Origin: Nematopogon swammerdamellus
Lineage: Eukaryota > Arthropoda > Insecta > Lepidoptera > Adelidae
NCBI GenBank assembly: GCA_946902875.1
Contig: OX336345.1
Coordinates: 10,013,395-10,077,394, forward strand
Direction of reading: 5' to 3'
Length of the DNA: 64,000 nucleotides
Part shown: one piece after another, positions 23,383-34,865 of the stretch
Position numbering within the stretch: position 1 is the first letter of the stretch
How the letters are laid out: the number at the start of each line of letters is the position of its first letter
Notes under the pieces: generated by a model
What the model was told of the DNA's origin: nothing
The model's input: the letters and a program-made list of their open reading frames with translations, nothing else
The model's database searches: none
Made by a program: the position numbers and the translations under genes

Positions 23383-23678
23383 GACGGAGGGAGGTTACAC
23401 GCTAGGTTTTTCATCAGTTCAGTCCATCAGTCTGGTTAAACCATGGTCCAGATCCAGACTGACCGTTTAATCTATTTTGATGGATGGATGTTTTGGAATG
23501 ATGGACCAGACTGATGGATTTTAAAATATTTTGATACTAGACTGATGGCAGACTGATAGTGCGAATGCATTTTACGTCTGGCGTCAGTCTGGCGTCAAAC
23601 TGGTCATCCATCACTCATGATATGACCAAGGTCACGGACTGAACTGATGCCAAACAAACCTAGCGTGTAACCTCCGTC
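23383..23678. mobile_element. MITE with inverted ends GGAGGTTACACGC
   Basis: GAGGTTACACGCTAGGTTT on the left is mirrored by AAACCTAGCGTGTAACCTC on the right, with GACGG/CCGTC extending it after a 4-bp offset. The interior is rich in CAGTCTG/CAGACTG motifs that form further inverted pairs. Confidence 0.75.
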
Positions 23679-23730
23679 TATGACTCGGTCCGATGACTCA
23701 GTATTCCCTCAGAAAGTACTATTACCCGTA

Positions 23731-24128
23731 AGAGCCTGTCCAGATGGAGCGATTTACGCGCGAGCGGACTCGCGCGTAGTCACTCGCGCGTTCCCGAGAT
23801 ACTAGAGCTACATACATCCCGTCCAGATGCTCTCGCGCGTTTCCTCACTCGCGCGTAAAACGCGTGCAACGCGCCGGACTCTCGACTCGCGCGAGCGACG
23901 CCCGAGCGACGCGCGAGTCGAGATACTCGGGCGCCATTGCTTCGTCCAGTAGTACGCGCGTCTCCGCGGCGAGTGGATATATTTCGTCGACCGCTTTGTC
24001 TGCCTTCATGTTCTGTCTGTCCCTTCCATTCGCGCGGAGGTACGCGCGTAAAACGCGAAATCTGGACGCAATAAAAATAGAAGCGCGCGAGTCCGCTCGC
24101 GCGTAAATCGCTCCATCTGGACAGGCTC
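23731..24128. mobile_element. PIF/Harbinger-like MITE with TAA duplication
   Basis: The inverted ends GAGCCTGTCCAGATGGAGCG and CGCTCCATCTGGACAGGCTC extend to about 45 bp, including ACGCGCGAGCGGACTCGCGCG. TAA is present on both sides (23728-23730, 24129-24131). Three-base TWA duplications are the PIF/Harbinger signature. Length 398 bp. Confidence 0.85.
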
Positions 24129-24131
24129 TAA

Positions 24132-24975
24132 TTATCTATACAGTTTTATGATGATACTTTGCTGAGATTATAATATGCGCCGATTTTTTACGTTCGCACA
24201 TTGTCGAGAACCACTCAATCAATTCACATGGAGTTTTCACTGACGTATTCATCAGACATTAGATGTTTATTATATGATATTTTCCCATTGCTTACGTATT
24301 AGGGTAACGGGTACAATGATTGGCCCAAGCAAAGTTCTCACTTTGACCTCATGTTACCCTTCCTAGCTCGCCCCAAAATACGGGTACTGTATAGTACGGA
24401 ACGGAAGTCGCCACTGTAGGTTACGAGTAAAAAACGCGCGAGATTTCAATTTTCGAACCGTTGGCAATGTCAATATTTATTTGGTGCCGGTCAAAGAGAA
24501 TGTTTATATAACCCTATCAAAATTATTTGTTTTCTCTATGTGAGAAGTAGTACTTATTTATTACCGTGGATCTTTCAAGACTTTATATTGGCGTAATAAG
24601 TCGAACGTATATCGGCTAATCGCCAGAAATAAAAAGAAGAAGAAGAACCCAACGATTGTATTTCAAATGTGTAAATAAAGGAAATATAGAATAAAAAAAT
24701 AAACTCAAAAAATAGAACGAAGGAAAACAATAGCCAGTCTGCAGACAAATAATGATGGATGACACATGTCGAAAAATTCCTACTTCTTGGTGCTTCTTGA
24801 AACTAATTGATTGTTCTCAAAGTGCCAGTAGGTTTCAAAGTCTGGGATTTGAGCACTCATTGTGGGATTTACAATGAGGGCTTTACTCGGTTATTCGCGA
24901 CTCGGTGTTTTCTCCTCAATTTTAAGAAGGAACTATGCTAAACGAGGTTAGCTAACTTTAATAGATTTTTTTATG
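24132..24975. other. Intergenic, no gene recognised
   Basis: AT-rich DNA with no frame of interest and no repeat that I could match elsewhere in the window. Confidence 0.4.
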
Positions 24976-24979
24976 TATT

Positions 24980-25245
24980 TCGTTATTTGGGCGGCTGAGT
25001 GATAGGAGCCAACCACATTCTCCGACCAGCCAATATCACCTCCGTAAGGGTACTATAATATTGGAGAATTCCCTTTGGATTGTTGGCTATATTGGGCTAG
25101 ATGAGAACACAGCCGAGGCTGCTATGAGGCCATCTTATGTCCAGTACGGTGGTATCAATCCATTCGGCTACAATTTGAGCCTACCACGTGGTAAGGAGCA
25201 AGGGAATTTATTGTATTGGTCACGGTTTAGTTGTTACAAAAATAA
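24980..25245 (-). mobile_element. SINE family C, degraded 3' part
   Basis: In reverse orientation it shares GGCTCAAATTGTAGCCGAA, GGTACCACC/GGTGGTA and GGCTGAGT landmarks with 25857-26230, but with many substitutions. Confidence 0.6.
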
Positions 25246-25488
25246 GTATAAAGTATCACTCAGGGGTACAGATAGCGGTATCGATCTTCACGCGTCGCTC
25301 CGCAGCGGCGGAGGAGGCGGATCGCGCAAACTGTGCGCAGTAACCAAGACTTGGTCGGTGTACATGCGGCGCGACCCGCCAAGATCGGTCCGGCTATTTG
25401 TAACTACTTACTCTCACAATGTTTCCTTCATATAACTGAATATTATGAGTCTTGATCCTTCTGTTTTGTGGTGTAAGTTTTCTTCGAG

Positions 25489-26437
25489 CCTCCGCATATG
25501 AACGAGTTACCCTCGCCGCATGGCCCGTGGGCTGTTTGGTACGATCACAAGCAGAGTAAGTTTACAAGAGTTCTCGTACTCGGCATAATTTGGTGAGTGT
25601 TTGACAGAATGTATGTTATTCATTGTAAGTATAGTTGTCAAGAACCTGAATTATATTTTTAAATAATCCGCCCTGAAGGTCAACTATTCTTATGTAGCTG
25701 TAAAATGTTGTATACCTTAACACAAATGTTTGATGTGCTATATATAAATGTTTTGTAACGTAACACCACACTTATTTCCCCGTAGGGTAGGTTGGATCTC
25801 CACCTGTCCCACGTAACACTGTCATAATGTTCTTCTATCTGAATACATTTTTAAATGTAATCCGGTATGGTCGGCTGAGTCAAAGGGGCCACAGCACACG
25901 CTCCGAGCTGCTAATATCATCCCCAAAAAGTTGCCATACTGGAGACTTCACTATAGATTGCTGGTTGGAGAATACGGCCGATCTTACATCTAGTACGGTG
26001 GTACCCTGGGAAGACTAGGTTCGGCTACAATTTGAGCGTCCCAACTAGTAATAGGCAAAAGAAGAGACCTACAGTTTTACACCGGTCCCGAATTGTGAAG
26101 CAGCAGGTGTGGTTATGCACTTAAATTTTTCCATCAGAAAAAACTCATTGATACACGCCAACCGGACTCGAACCTCAGACCTCTTGCAAGAGAACCCTAC
26201 GCCCAGACCACTTGGCCACCCGCCGCTTATGTTGTAGAATAAAGACTTGCAGCTACTTGAATCAATCGGAAAAGTGAAAATGAACTACATGGCAGGTGGT
26301 CCGTTTCGCTGTTCATGGCAATCTCGACAGGAAGCATGTACATGAACTGGGCTCCACCGTTGGTACCGGCGCCGCCCACTCTCGAGCCGGAACCGGAAGA
26401 GACAGAGTCGGCCAGCCTCGGCCTGCCTCCGTGCTAG
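25489..26437 (+). CDS. Small single-pass membrane protein, deltamethrin-resistance (prag01)-like
   Basis: Two exons were recognised: 25489-25592 (or from ATG 25498) and 26296-26437, joined in phase 2 across GTGAGT..CAG. The joined protein has ELPSPHGPWAVWYDHKQ, then a hydrophobic segment from VLVLGII through SVSLFMAISTGSMY, then NWAPPLVPAPP and an acidic tail ETESASLGLPPC. The LPxPxGxW..xYxxxQ motif preceding one transmembrane helix recalls the short mitochondrial proteins grouped as Deltameth_res; that match is from memory and tentative. An upstream exon with a targeting sequence may be missing, because the first exon can extend 5' to an acceptor-like CTTCGAG. AATAAA at about 26544 fits as the polyadenylation signal. 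The intron contains a SINE. Confidence 0.55.
25857..26230 (-). mobile_element. SINE family C, complete, tRNA-derived
   Basis: Read on the minus strand from 26230, it starts with a tRNA-like head: GTGGCCAAGTGGTCTGGGCG (A-box region) and GGTTCGAGTCC (perfect B box). The family body follows, ending CATACCGGATTACATTTAAA. It lies within the intron of the small membrane protein gene. Confidence 0.85.
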
Positions 26438-28420
26438 ACACAAGCTGGATTCATGTTGCTTACGCTCGCACTATCTTTGTTGCATTTAATGTTAGTCTCG
26501 AACTTAATTGATTCAACGAATCAAGAGAATATAAATTATTATAATAAATAAAACATTTGTAATTTTCCTTTATGCATTTAATTACAGTACACTATTCTTC
26601 CAAAAGATTCTTATAAACAGGTCTATTGTCCATTCAAAAAATGCTTAATTAACATATATTTTAATTCCAATTTATAATGTACATCTCAAGCAGATCGTGC
26701 GTGATGATGATCAGTGATCACTGATCGATCACTGATCAGTAATGTGTATGTGACAGGTACAAAAGCGACATCTCAATAGATGAATCACATTGTCTGCTTG
26801 CACACTGATGTTCACAATTCATTACTTGTTTGAAATATTTCTTACTAATACTCCATAGTTTCGAGAAAATATTTACAGATTGAAACACTACAAGAGAAAG
26901 TGGCCGATCAGATTCAGCCTTTTTAGGTGTGAACACGCATGAAAGTTATAAAATACATTATTCTAATAACAGACAATTTGCCACATTTAAAATGCATCCT
27001 TCCAATACAGTCTTATGCACAACCTTCTGACCTCACATTGCAACGTACTGGGCAGTCAATAAAACTTATTTCTGCACATACGAACATTCAGTCGTCAAAT
27101 AATGTAAAATATGCTTTTAATTCCACAAATAAAACTTTTGAATGTACACACGTGCAATCTTTGCTTGTCAGAACAACCACAACATACAGTATGGAAATTT
27201 CACGTTGGTAGTTGTATATGCATCCTCCCAGTAGTTCCGCCACGGAACTGTCCCACGGAACTACTGGGAATAAACGCAATCTACAACTATGTAGATAGCT
27301 CATTGCTGTCGGTATTATAATTCCTTTTTCACATTTTTCTAAATTTGTTCAGTCTATCAAAATCAGTTCAGGTTATTCTAGCGAACAGAGATGATACCCG
27401 ATACACCTCTAACACAAGTATTTCATTACAGAGATGTTCAAACACAGCCACATGTTGTATAAACATTGCAAACATATTTTTATTCTAAATTCTTAAATGT
27501 TACTCTACCGATGTACTAGGAATACAATTCGTTTAAATTAAAAGTAAAATTTACAAAAATACACTAGAAACAGTTTCGAAATATAAAAATGCAAAAGTTG
27601 GTGTGCTTTTAAACAAAGCACATCATGAATACTGACGGAACGACTCCAACAGAAACATTTCGAAAAATACACTCCGAGAACAAATAGGAAAAATATAAAT
27701 ATAACATTTTCACAATAAAAAAATATATTTAAATATAGATTTCACATAACTGAAGGTTTCCTTACTTTCAGCATAATCCATACGTTTGACTAAGAGCATA
27801 ATAATTGACTATAATGTACTACAAGATCACAGAGCTAAATACTAATTACACATTAAAAGAGACCCCGCAAAATGCTTAGCAAATGCACAAGGAATGCACT
27901 GTTCAAAGACTATTTTGGCACAAATAGTTCCGGACGCTTCATGTTGCAGTCTTAACCGAGGGTGGGGCCGATCTGGGTCTCCGATTGAAATATTCAGAAG
28001 TCGATAGAGATCATTAATAAAGGATATAACAAAGTGTATATGCGAATATATTGATTACATGTTACACTCATAATACTGCTTAAATATCCACAATAATTTG
28101 TCTAAAGATTTATCTTTGACCATTGCAGATTAGGCTAAATCATAATGGTAAATTGTATCTGCTGACAATACTCTTCCTACATCTCATGCGACACATGCCG
28201 TGGCAACATAATATGTACCTATCATCAATCTGAATATCCACCGGCATTTACTTTTTTTTTCCTTTTTTAGCTCAGCACAAATTCTGGGTATATGCAGTAC
28301 ATGTGAGTAAGGATTTCCATTCTACTAAATTCACGACGGTTGAAAGAAAGTAATGGCATACGTTCAACAGCTTTCGTCTTCGGACGAGTCGTCGTATTGA
28401 AAGTAGGCCATGTTGGCTAG
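26438..28420. other. 3' flanks of the membrane-protein and Kelch genes
   Basis: The 3' UTR of the plus-strand gene ends near 26560 (AATAAATAAAA at 26544). The rest probably includes a long 3' UTR of the minus-strand Kelch gene. A hairpin CCCAGTAGTTCCG / CGGAACTACTGGG lies at 27226-27268. No further gene was recognised. Confidence 0.4.
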
Positions 28421-31400
28421 CTAGGAGGCATGGGCGAGGGGGTGAGCGGGGGAGGTGGCGGCGGAGGGGGTGCGGCGCGGCGTGGGCACCAGCACCACCG
28501 CGGCGCCCGCGCGCCCGCAGCTCATCGGCGCCAGGCAGCGCCACGAGTTGCTGCTGGGGTCGTACAGCTGAACCGTGCACAGGTATTGCACTCCGTCGTA
28601 CCCTCCTGACAGCAATCATCTCATATTTTATTTGACTTCATAAAAATTGGTAAAAAGTCCGTATGATTATTTGACTAATATTAACTGAGGGCAAATCAGT
28701 TCTAGGCCGAGTTGGTAATTGCTGAGTAAAGCATGAGTGAGGGCCGGTAAATGAGTGCTCACCTGTTGCCGCTGCGGGCCCTTACTCGTCCGAGTGCAGC
28801 CACCGAAAATGTTTAAACAAATAGTTCGATCCTCAAAGCTATACAGACCTACAGCGACGATGCGGTCACCCAGTAGACAAGAGCCGATGGCGTCACGCGG
28901 ACAGGAGAGGCTGGCGAGCAGCACCCAGGTGTCGGCGGCGGGGTCGTAGCGCTCCACGCACGCGAGCCGCCCGCCCGACGCGCTCGCCGGCGCCTCGTGC
29001 CCGCCCAGCGCGTACAGAATGCCACCCGCCGCGCACACCTGATCATCATATATTTCACATTTAATAGTTGAGGAGGTTAAGAACAAAAGGGCACAAATCC
29101 AGTTTAGGTTTTTTTCAGAAAACACAAAAAACATAATGGTCCCTAAGTCATTACAGAAATATTTATTTTAATTTAATATAAAATACTACTAGTAGAGATC
29201 ATTCGTATCATACAAAGATTAAAAAAAATTGTGCACTAGAACAAGGAATACATGGATTTGAATTTTGGATTTGTGCCTTTTTGTACTGGAGTAATAATTT
29301 GTATATGGATTTGTTACTTTTTGTTCCACAAGTATACGGATATGTGCCCCACAAAGTTACAAATAATTGAAAATGTTACTTTTAGAACCACAGGGCGGCA
29401 TTATGCACCGAAATTGGTTTGGATTTGTTACCCTTTTGATGTAGTGATCGAAGAGGAATAATTTAGTGTAGATTTTGTCGGATTTGTTACCTTTTGAACC
29501 AAATGTCACTTTTTGGTAGCTAAAATCAACCGGATTTGAGTACATTTTGGTTATTACAAGGTGTGTAATCGATGCAATTGAGCATTTTAAGTAAAAAAAA
29601 AATGAAAACTGTCTAAAGCGGATTTGTGACCTTTTGTTCTTAATCCTCAGTTACATACTTGTCGTTTGTCACTAATGTTTTTATGTTTCCGTAGCCAGCG
29701 AAGCTTTTCCTTGCAGTTCCACTTTTAACTTCGATGCCGCTTGTACGATGGCCACTCCATAAGATTTGCATATAAATGTACAGCAAGCGTCCGTCACCCT
29801 CCCCGTCAGTTCTAGAACTCCTCAACTTCAGCAAAGAGAACGAGTGTTGTATGATAGCCAACATTACAAATAACTGTAGATAAGTATCGAAAAAATTACT
29901 CCACAGGCATATGTGAATATGAATAGGCTATAAGAGTCATACAAATTTTCTTCAACTTTAGAGTTATTTATAGCGGAATAAATAAGAACACAGAACCGGT
30001 ATACTCCGGAACACTCTACCTGCCCACATATTTCCCCCCAAGAGAGGTGTGAATGGGCACCTGTCAGTCTGGCATGGCATTCGCAGCCCCCACATGCGTC
30101 TGAATGTCCATGGGCGTCGCTAGACACCTTATGGGTGACTCGGCGCCACATGTCGCGCTTAGTATAAAAAAAAATATGTATGAAATAAAACGAAGGAGTG
30201 AACTGACGCTGACTCCTCCCCTGCGCCTGATCATAGGGGTGCAGTTGGTCCAGCGGTCGGTGGCCGGGTCATAGCACTCCACGGAGCGGAGACAGGCGCC
30301 GCCGTCGCGCCCGCCCACCGCGTACAGCCGGCCGCCGCACACGGCCGCCCCGCACGTGCTCCGTGCGCCCAGCATCGGCGCCACCAGCGACCACGACCGC
30401 GCGCACGCGTCCCACCTGCCAATCACGCCCGTCCGTCACACACTGTCCAGCTGTTATCGAATCAGATCAGATTGGCTTCCAGCCCGATGTTGCGGAAGGC
30501 AAGAAGGAAGAAGGTGTGGCGAATGGTGAGTCCCTAAAAGAGCTCCGCCTCCAATGTGAACAATTGGTTGACGTGCAACGCTAGAACTGCAAGTCTGGTG
30601 CACACCTTATATGTGGAGATTATTTGTTAATGAACGAGCAGCTATGCTCGTTCATTATAGTCGGGGACTGGAAATAAAATTTGTATAGAGGTGCTTGCAT
30701 TAATTGCATAATTGGTGATAATTTGCAGTATCGAAGAATATTATAGACAAAAAATGAATACGTAATAATCCCCACTCTAGCGATTACCGTTTTTTTTTAA
30801 ATTGAGATTAAAATTAAAAAAAAATATTTGAGTGTGAACAAAAATTACAAAACTGGTGATTTTCTCAGTAATAACATCTTAAATGCCATTATACAATTAT
30901 TCTTAATAATCCCCCAAAATTATATAAAAAATTGCATAGATATCGGACAATTTGTATTTAAAAAATTATAATTTCGAAAGAGGACTGATACACGTGGTGA
31001 TATTTTGTCATAATGCGTAAATAGCGCTTATAAATAATATATTAAATTATCACCTTGGTGACTGCTTTACTTTTTTTTCTACGTCGTTTTATGTAGTTTA
31101 TAGTTCCTTACATAAATTACACCTTGGATATTTTAACTTACAATTATCATATTTGTTATCAGGTGCTATAATGCAAAAGAATCCCCTGGAAAACTGGTGA
31201 GCGTTTGCTACAATTAAATTGTTTATGAAAAATACTCATGATAGGCGCGCGGGGTGAGGCGGACGGAGGGCGCGGCGGCGCGGGGGCGCGGGGGAGGCGG
31301 TGGCGCGGCGGAGGCGGTGGCGCGTGGATGGACGAACGGCCGGAATAATGATAAAATAATGCATATTATATGCATTTGCTGTTTGGTTGACGAACTTTAG

Positions 31401-34400
31401 TGTATTTTAGTGTATGTCTTTAGTGTATTTTTTCCTGCAGTTCGTATGTAGAGAAATTTCGTCGACACTTTCGAACACATTGGACAATCCATCATTTCGC
31501 AGAACACTAAACTTGCATAAAGTTTTTAATCCTTTACTGCGCACAGTCACTTTGTCTTCGCTTAAAAAGCCCCCACAAATAACACACGACATTGTCTGTT
31601 TTTATTTATTTACTAGCTTTTGCCCGCGGCTTCGCTCGCGGGAAATTCGTATTTCAAAGGAAGAAAGTAAGTAACTAAGGGCGAGCTGGGTTCAGGTAAA
31701 CGATAAACCGTCTCGAAGAAAGTGAGTAACTTTTTGAGGCCGAAGGCGGAGTTGCGTTCAGGAAGACGATAAACCTTCTCGAAAACAGTAAGTAACTATG
31801 GGCGAGGCCGAAGGCCGAGCTGCGTTCAGGAAAAGGATAAGCCATCTTTAAGAAAGTAAGTAACAAAGGGCGAGGCCGAAGGCCGAGCTGCGTTCAGGAA
31901 GAGGATAACCTTTTCGAAGAAAGTAAGTAACTATGAGCGGGGCCGAAGGCCGAGCTTCGTTCAGGATGAGGGTAAACTTTTCGAAGAAAGTAAGTAACAG
32001 AGGGCGAGGCCGAAGGCCGAGCTGCGTTCAGGAAAACTGAACCTTCTCGAAGACAGTAAGTAACTATGGGCGAGGCCGAAGGCCGAGCTTCGTTCAGGAA
32101 GAGGATAACCTTTTCTAAGAAAGTAAGTAACAGAGGGCGAGGCCGAAGGCCAAGCTGCGTTCAGGAAGACGATAAACCTTTTCGAAGATAGTAAGTAACT
32201 ATGGGCGAGGCCGAAGGCCGAGCTGCGTTCAGGAAGAGGATAAACCATCTTTAAGAAAGTAAGTAACAAAGGGCGAGGCCGAAGGCCGAGCTGCGTTCAG
32301 GAAGAGGATAACCTTTTCGAAGAAAGTATGTAACTATGGGCGAGGCCGAAGGCCGAGCTGCGTTCAGGATGAGGGTAAACTTTTCGAAGAAAGTAAGTAA
32401 CAGAGGGCGAGGCTGATGGCCGAGCTGCGTTCAGGAAAACGATAAACCTTCTCGAAGACAGTAAGTAACTATGGGCGAGGCCGAAGGCCGAGCTGCGTTC
32501 AGAAAGAGGATAACTTTTTCGAAGAAAGTAAGTAACAGAGGGCGAGGCCGAAGGCCGAGCTGCGTTCAGGAAAACGATAAACTTTCTCGAAGACAGTAAG
32601 TAACTATGTGCGAGGCCGAAGGCCGAGCTGCGTTCAGGAAGAGGATGACCTTTTCGAAGAAAGTAAGTAACTTTAGAGGATGACCTTAAGTTATGACCTA
32701 AACTTAAGAGGATGACCTTTTCGAAGAAAGTAAGTAAGTAGAAAGAGGGCGAGGCCGAAGGCCGAGCGAAGAAGACGATAAATTCTCGAAGACAGTAAGT
32801 AACTATGGGCAAGGCCGAAGGCCGAGATGTGTTCAGGAAGAGGATAAACCTTTTCGAAGAAAGTAAGTAACAAAGAAGTTACTTTCTTCGAGAAGATTTA
32901 TGGTCTTCCTGTACGCAGCTCGGCCTTCGGACTCGCCCTCTGTTACTTACATTCTTCGAAAAGGTTATCCTCTTCCTGAACGCAGCTCGGCCTTCGGCCT
33001 CGCCCTTTGTTACTTACTTCTTAAAGATGGTTTATCCTATTCCTGAACGCAGCTCGGCCTTCGGCCTCGCCCATAGTTACTTACTGTCTTCGAGAAGGTT
33101 CAGTTTGCCTGAACGCAGCTCGGCCTTCGGCCTCGCCCTCTGTTACTTACTTTCTTCGAAAAGTTTACCCTCATCCTGAACGAAGCTCGGCCTTCGGCCT
33201 CGCCCATAGTTACTTACTTTCTTCGAAAAGGTTATCCTCTTCCTGAACGCAGCTCGGCCTTCGGCCTCGCCCATAGTTATTTACTGTCTTCGAGAAGGTT
33301 TATCGTCTTCCTGAACGCAACTCCGCCTTCGGCCTCAAAAAGTTACTCACTTTCTTCGAGACGGTTTATAGTTTACCTGAACCCAGCTCGCCTTTAGTTA
33401 CTTAATTTCTTCGTTTGAAATACGAATTTCACGCGAGCCGCGGGCAAAAGCTAGTGTCTTTATAAATTATAGCCTTTTCGATGTATAAGCTATAGTACTC
33501 ATCAAAAGGCTCATCAAAATCTGTTCAGTAGTTTTTGCGTGAAAGAGGAATATAGTGCGGCTGTTCGGTTCTCTGTTGAGTTTATAGGCCGCGCCTCCCC
33601 CGCGCCGTCGCACCGTGCCGCCACGCCGCCAACTGCCGCCGCTCGCTCGGTAAATACCTATGTATAGTACTAAGGCGCGCGGATTGAACATATCGGTTTG
33701 TATGGGAGCCACATCTTAGCGTAACCGGAACTGAATTTTATGTAGCCTATCCTGTGTCCCATATAGTTAAATGTGCTTGTACAAAGTTTCATCGAATTCG
33801 GATGATCGGTTTAAGAGTTATGGCGGAACATACATACATACATACAGAAAAGATTTCTAAAAATCGTCCATTTAGCTTTAGTATCATACATAGAGGCTAC
33901 AAACTCAATATTTCCTAAAACAAAGTAACTTACTCCATGACCACCCCTTACAGATTTATTATTAGTATTGATGATGTGATGATAGCGTCAGGCCTTCGTC
34001 ACTCGCTCAAGGTCGCGAGTTAAATGCCTACCGCTTGGCGTACCGACTAATCTACAATTAACAGTGGGCTGCTGCTATCCAGCCAGACCGGGCGCGTGGC
34101 GCTTTCGAATTTAAAAAATGTCGAAATCACGTAATTATTGTGCAGTGGACGGGTGCAAAAGTCAAAAGACAAATGAAAACTTGTCTTTTTTTTTCATTGC
34201 CGAGAGACGAAGAAAGGTAAGTGTTTTGTTTAGTAGCATTTTGATTTATTTCTAGTAATTTATTTATTCATATTAGTAGGAGGTCATAGATTTAAAAATA
34301 ATATCATATTGCCAATAACATTAGTTAGATGACGCCGAACAGCGTGGTATGTATGGCCTAATTTGTATAAGGATAATAGGTACATTGTAGATGATCATTG

Positions 34401-34827
34401 ATCATTAAATTTATTGATCAAACAAAACTATCACTGGAAGGTTGCACGCAATGCACGCTTCGATGTGAGAAACTAATTGTGACGCTAACGCATGCATGAA
34501 TTTGTTCGCATGAATTTGCCGTACCTAAATATCGTATCGTTGGTAGCTAGAACGATAAAAGTTGGTAGGTATCATCTTCATTTTATTCCTCACAATAAGA
34601 CAGCACAAAGACACAGCCCTTAGACGCGCTGAACGACGCGATTTCGAGATAGAGTTACACGACAGAAAGAGAAGCGAAATGTAGGCAGTTATCGTGTTTA
34701 GGCATGTAGCTCTGTGCGAGTCAATTTGTACTTTATCGCGTCGTCGCAGAGTAGCTATTTCTTTGTGAGTGTTTGTACAGAGCAGCTTCTGTACGGAGTA
34801 CTCTTTTCTATTCTGTGATAGCGTCCC

Positions 34828-34865
<38 letters not shown>

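Noticed and set aside
26150..26225. Possible tRNA gene (B box GGTTCGAGTCC)
   Set aside because: No acceptor stem pairing, and it continues directly into a repeated body also found at 19372. It is a tRNA-derived SINE head.
28755..28949. Plus-strand frames opposite Kelch exons 9 and 8
   Set aside because: They are antisense shadows of GC-rich kelch-repeat exons.
31675..32873. Repeated minus-strand frames with [19 protein letters not shown] repeats
   Set aside because: They are the 67-bp tandem unit read through. The frame breaks at every indel and no start or signal supports a gene.
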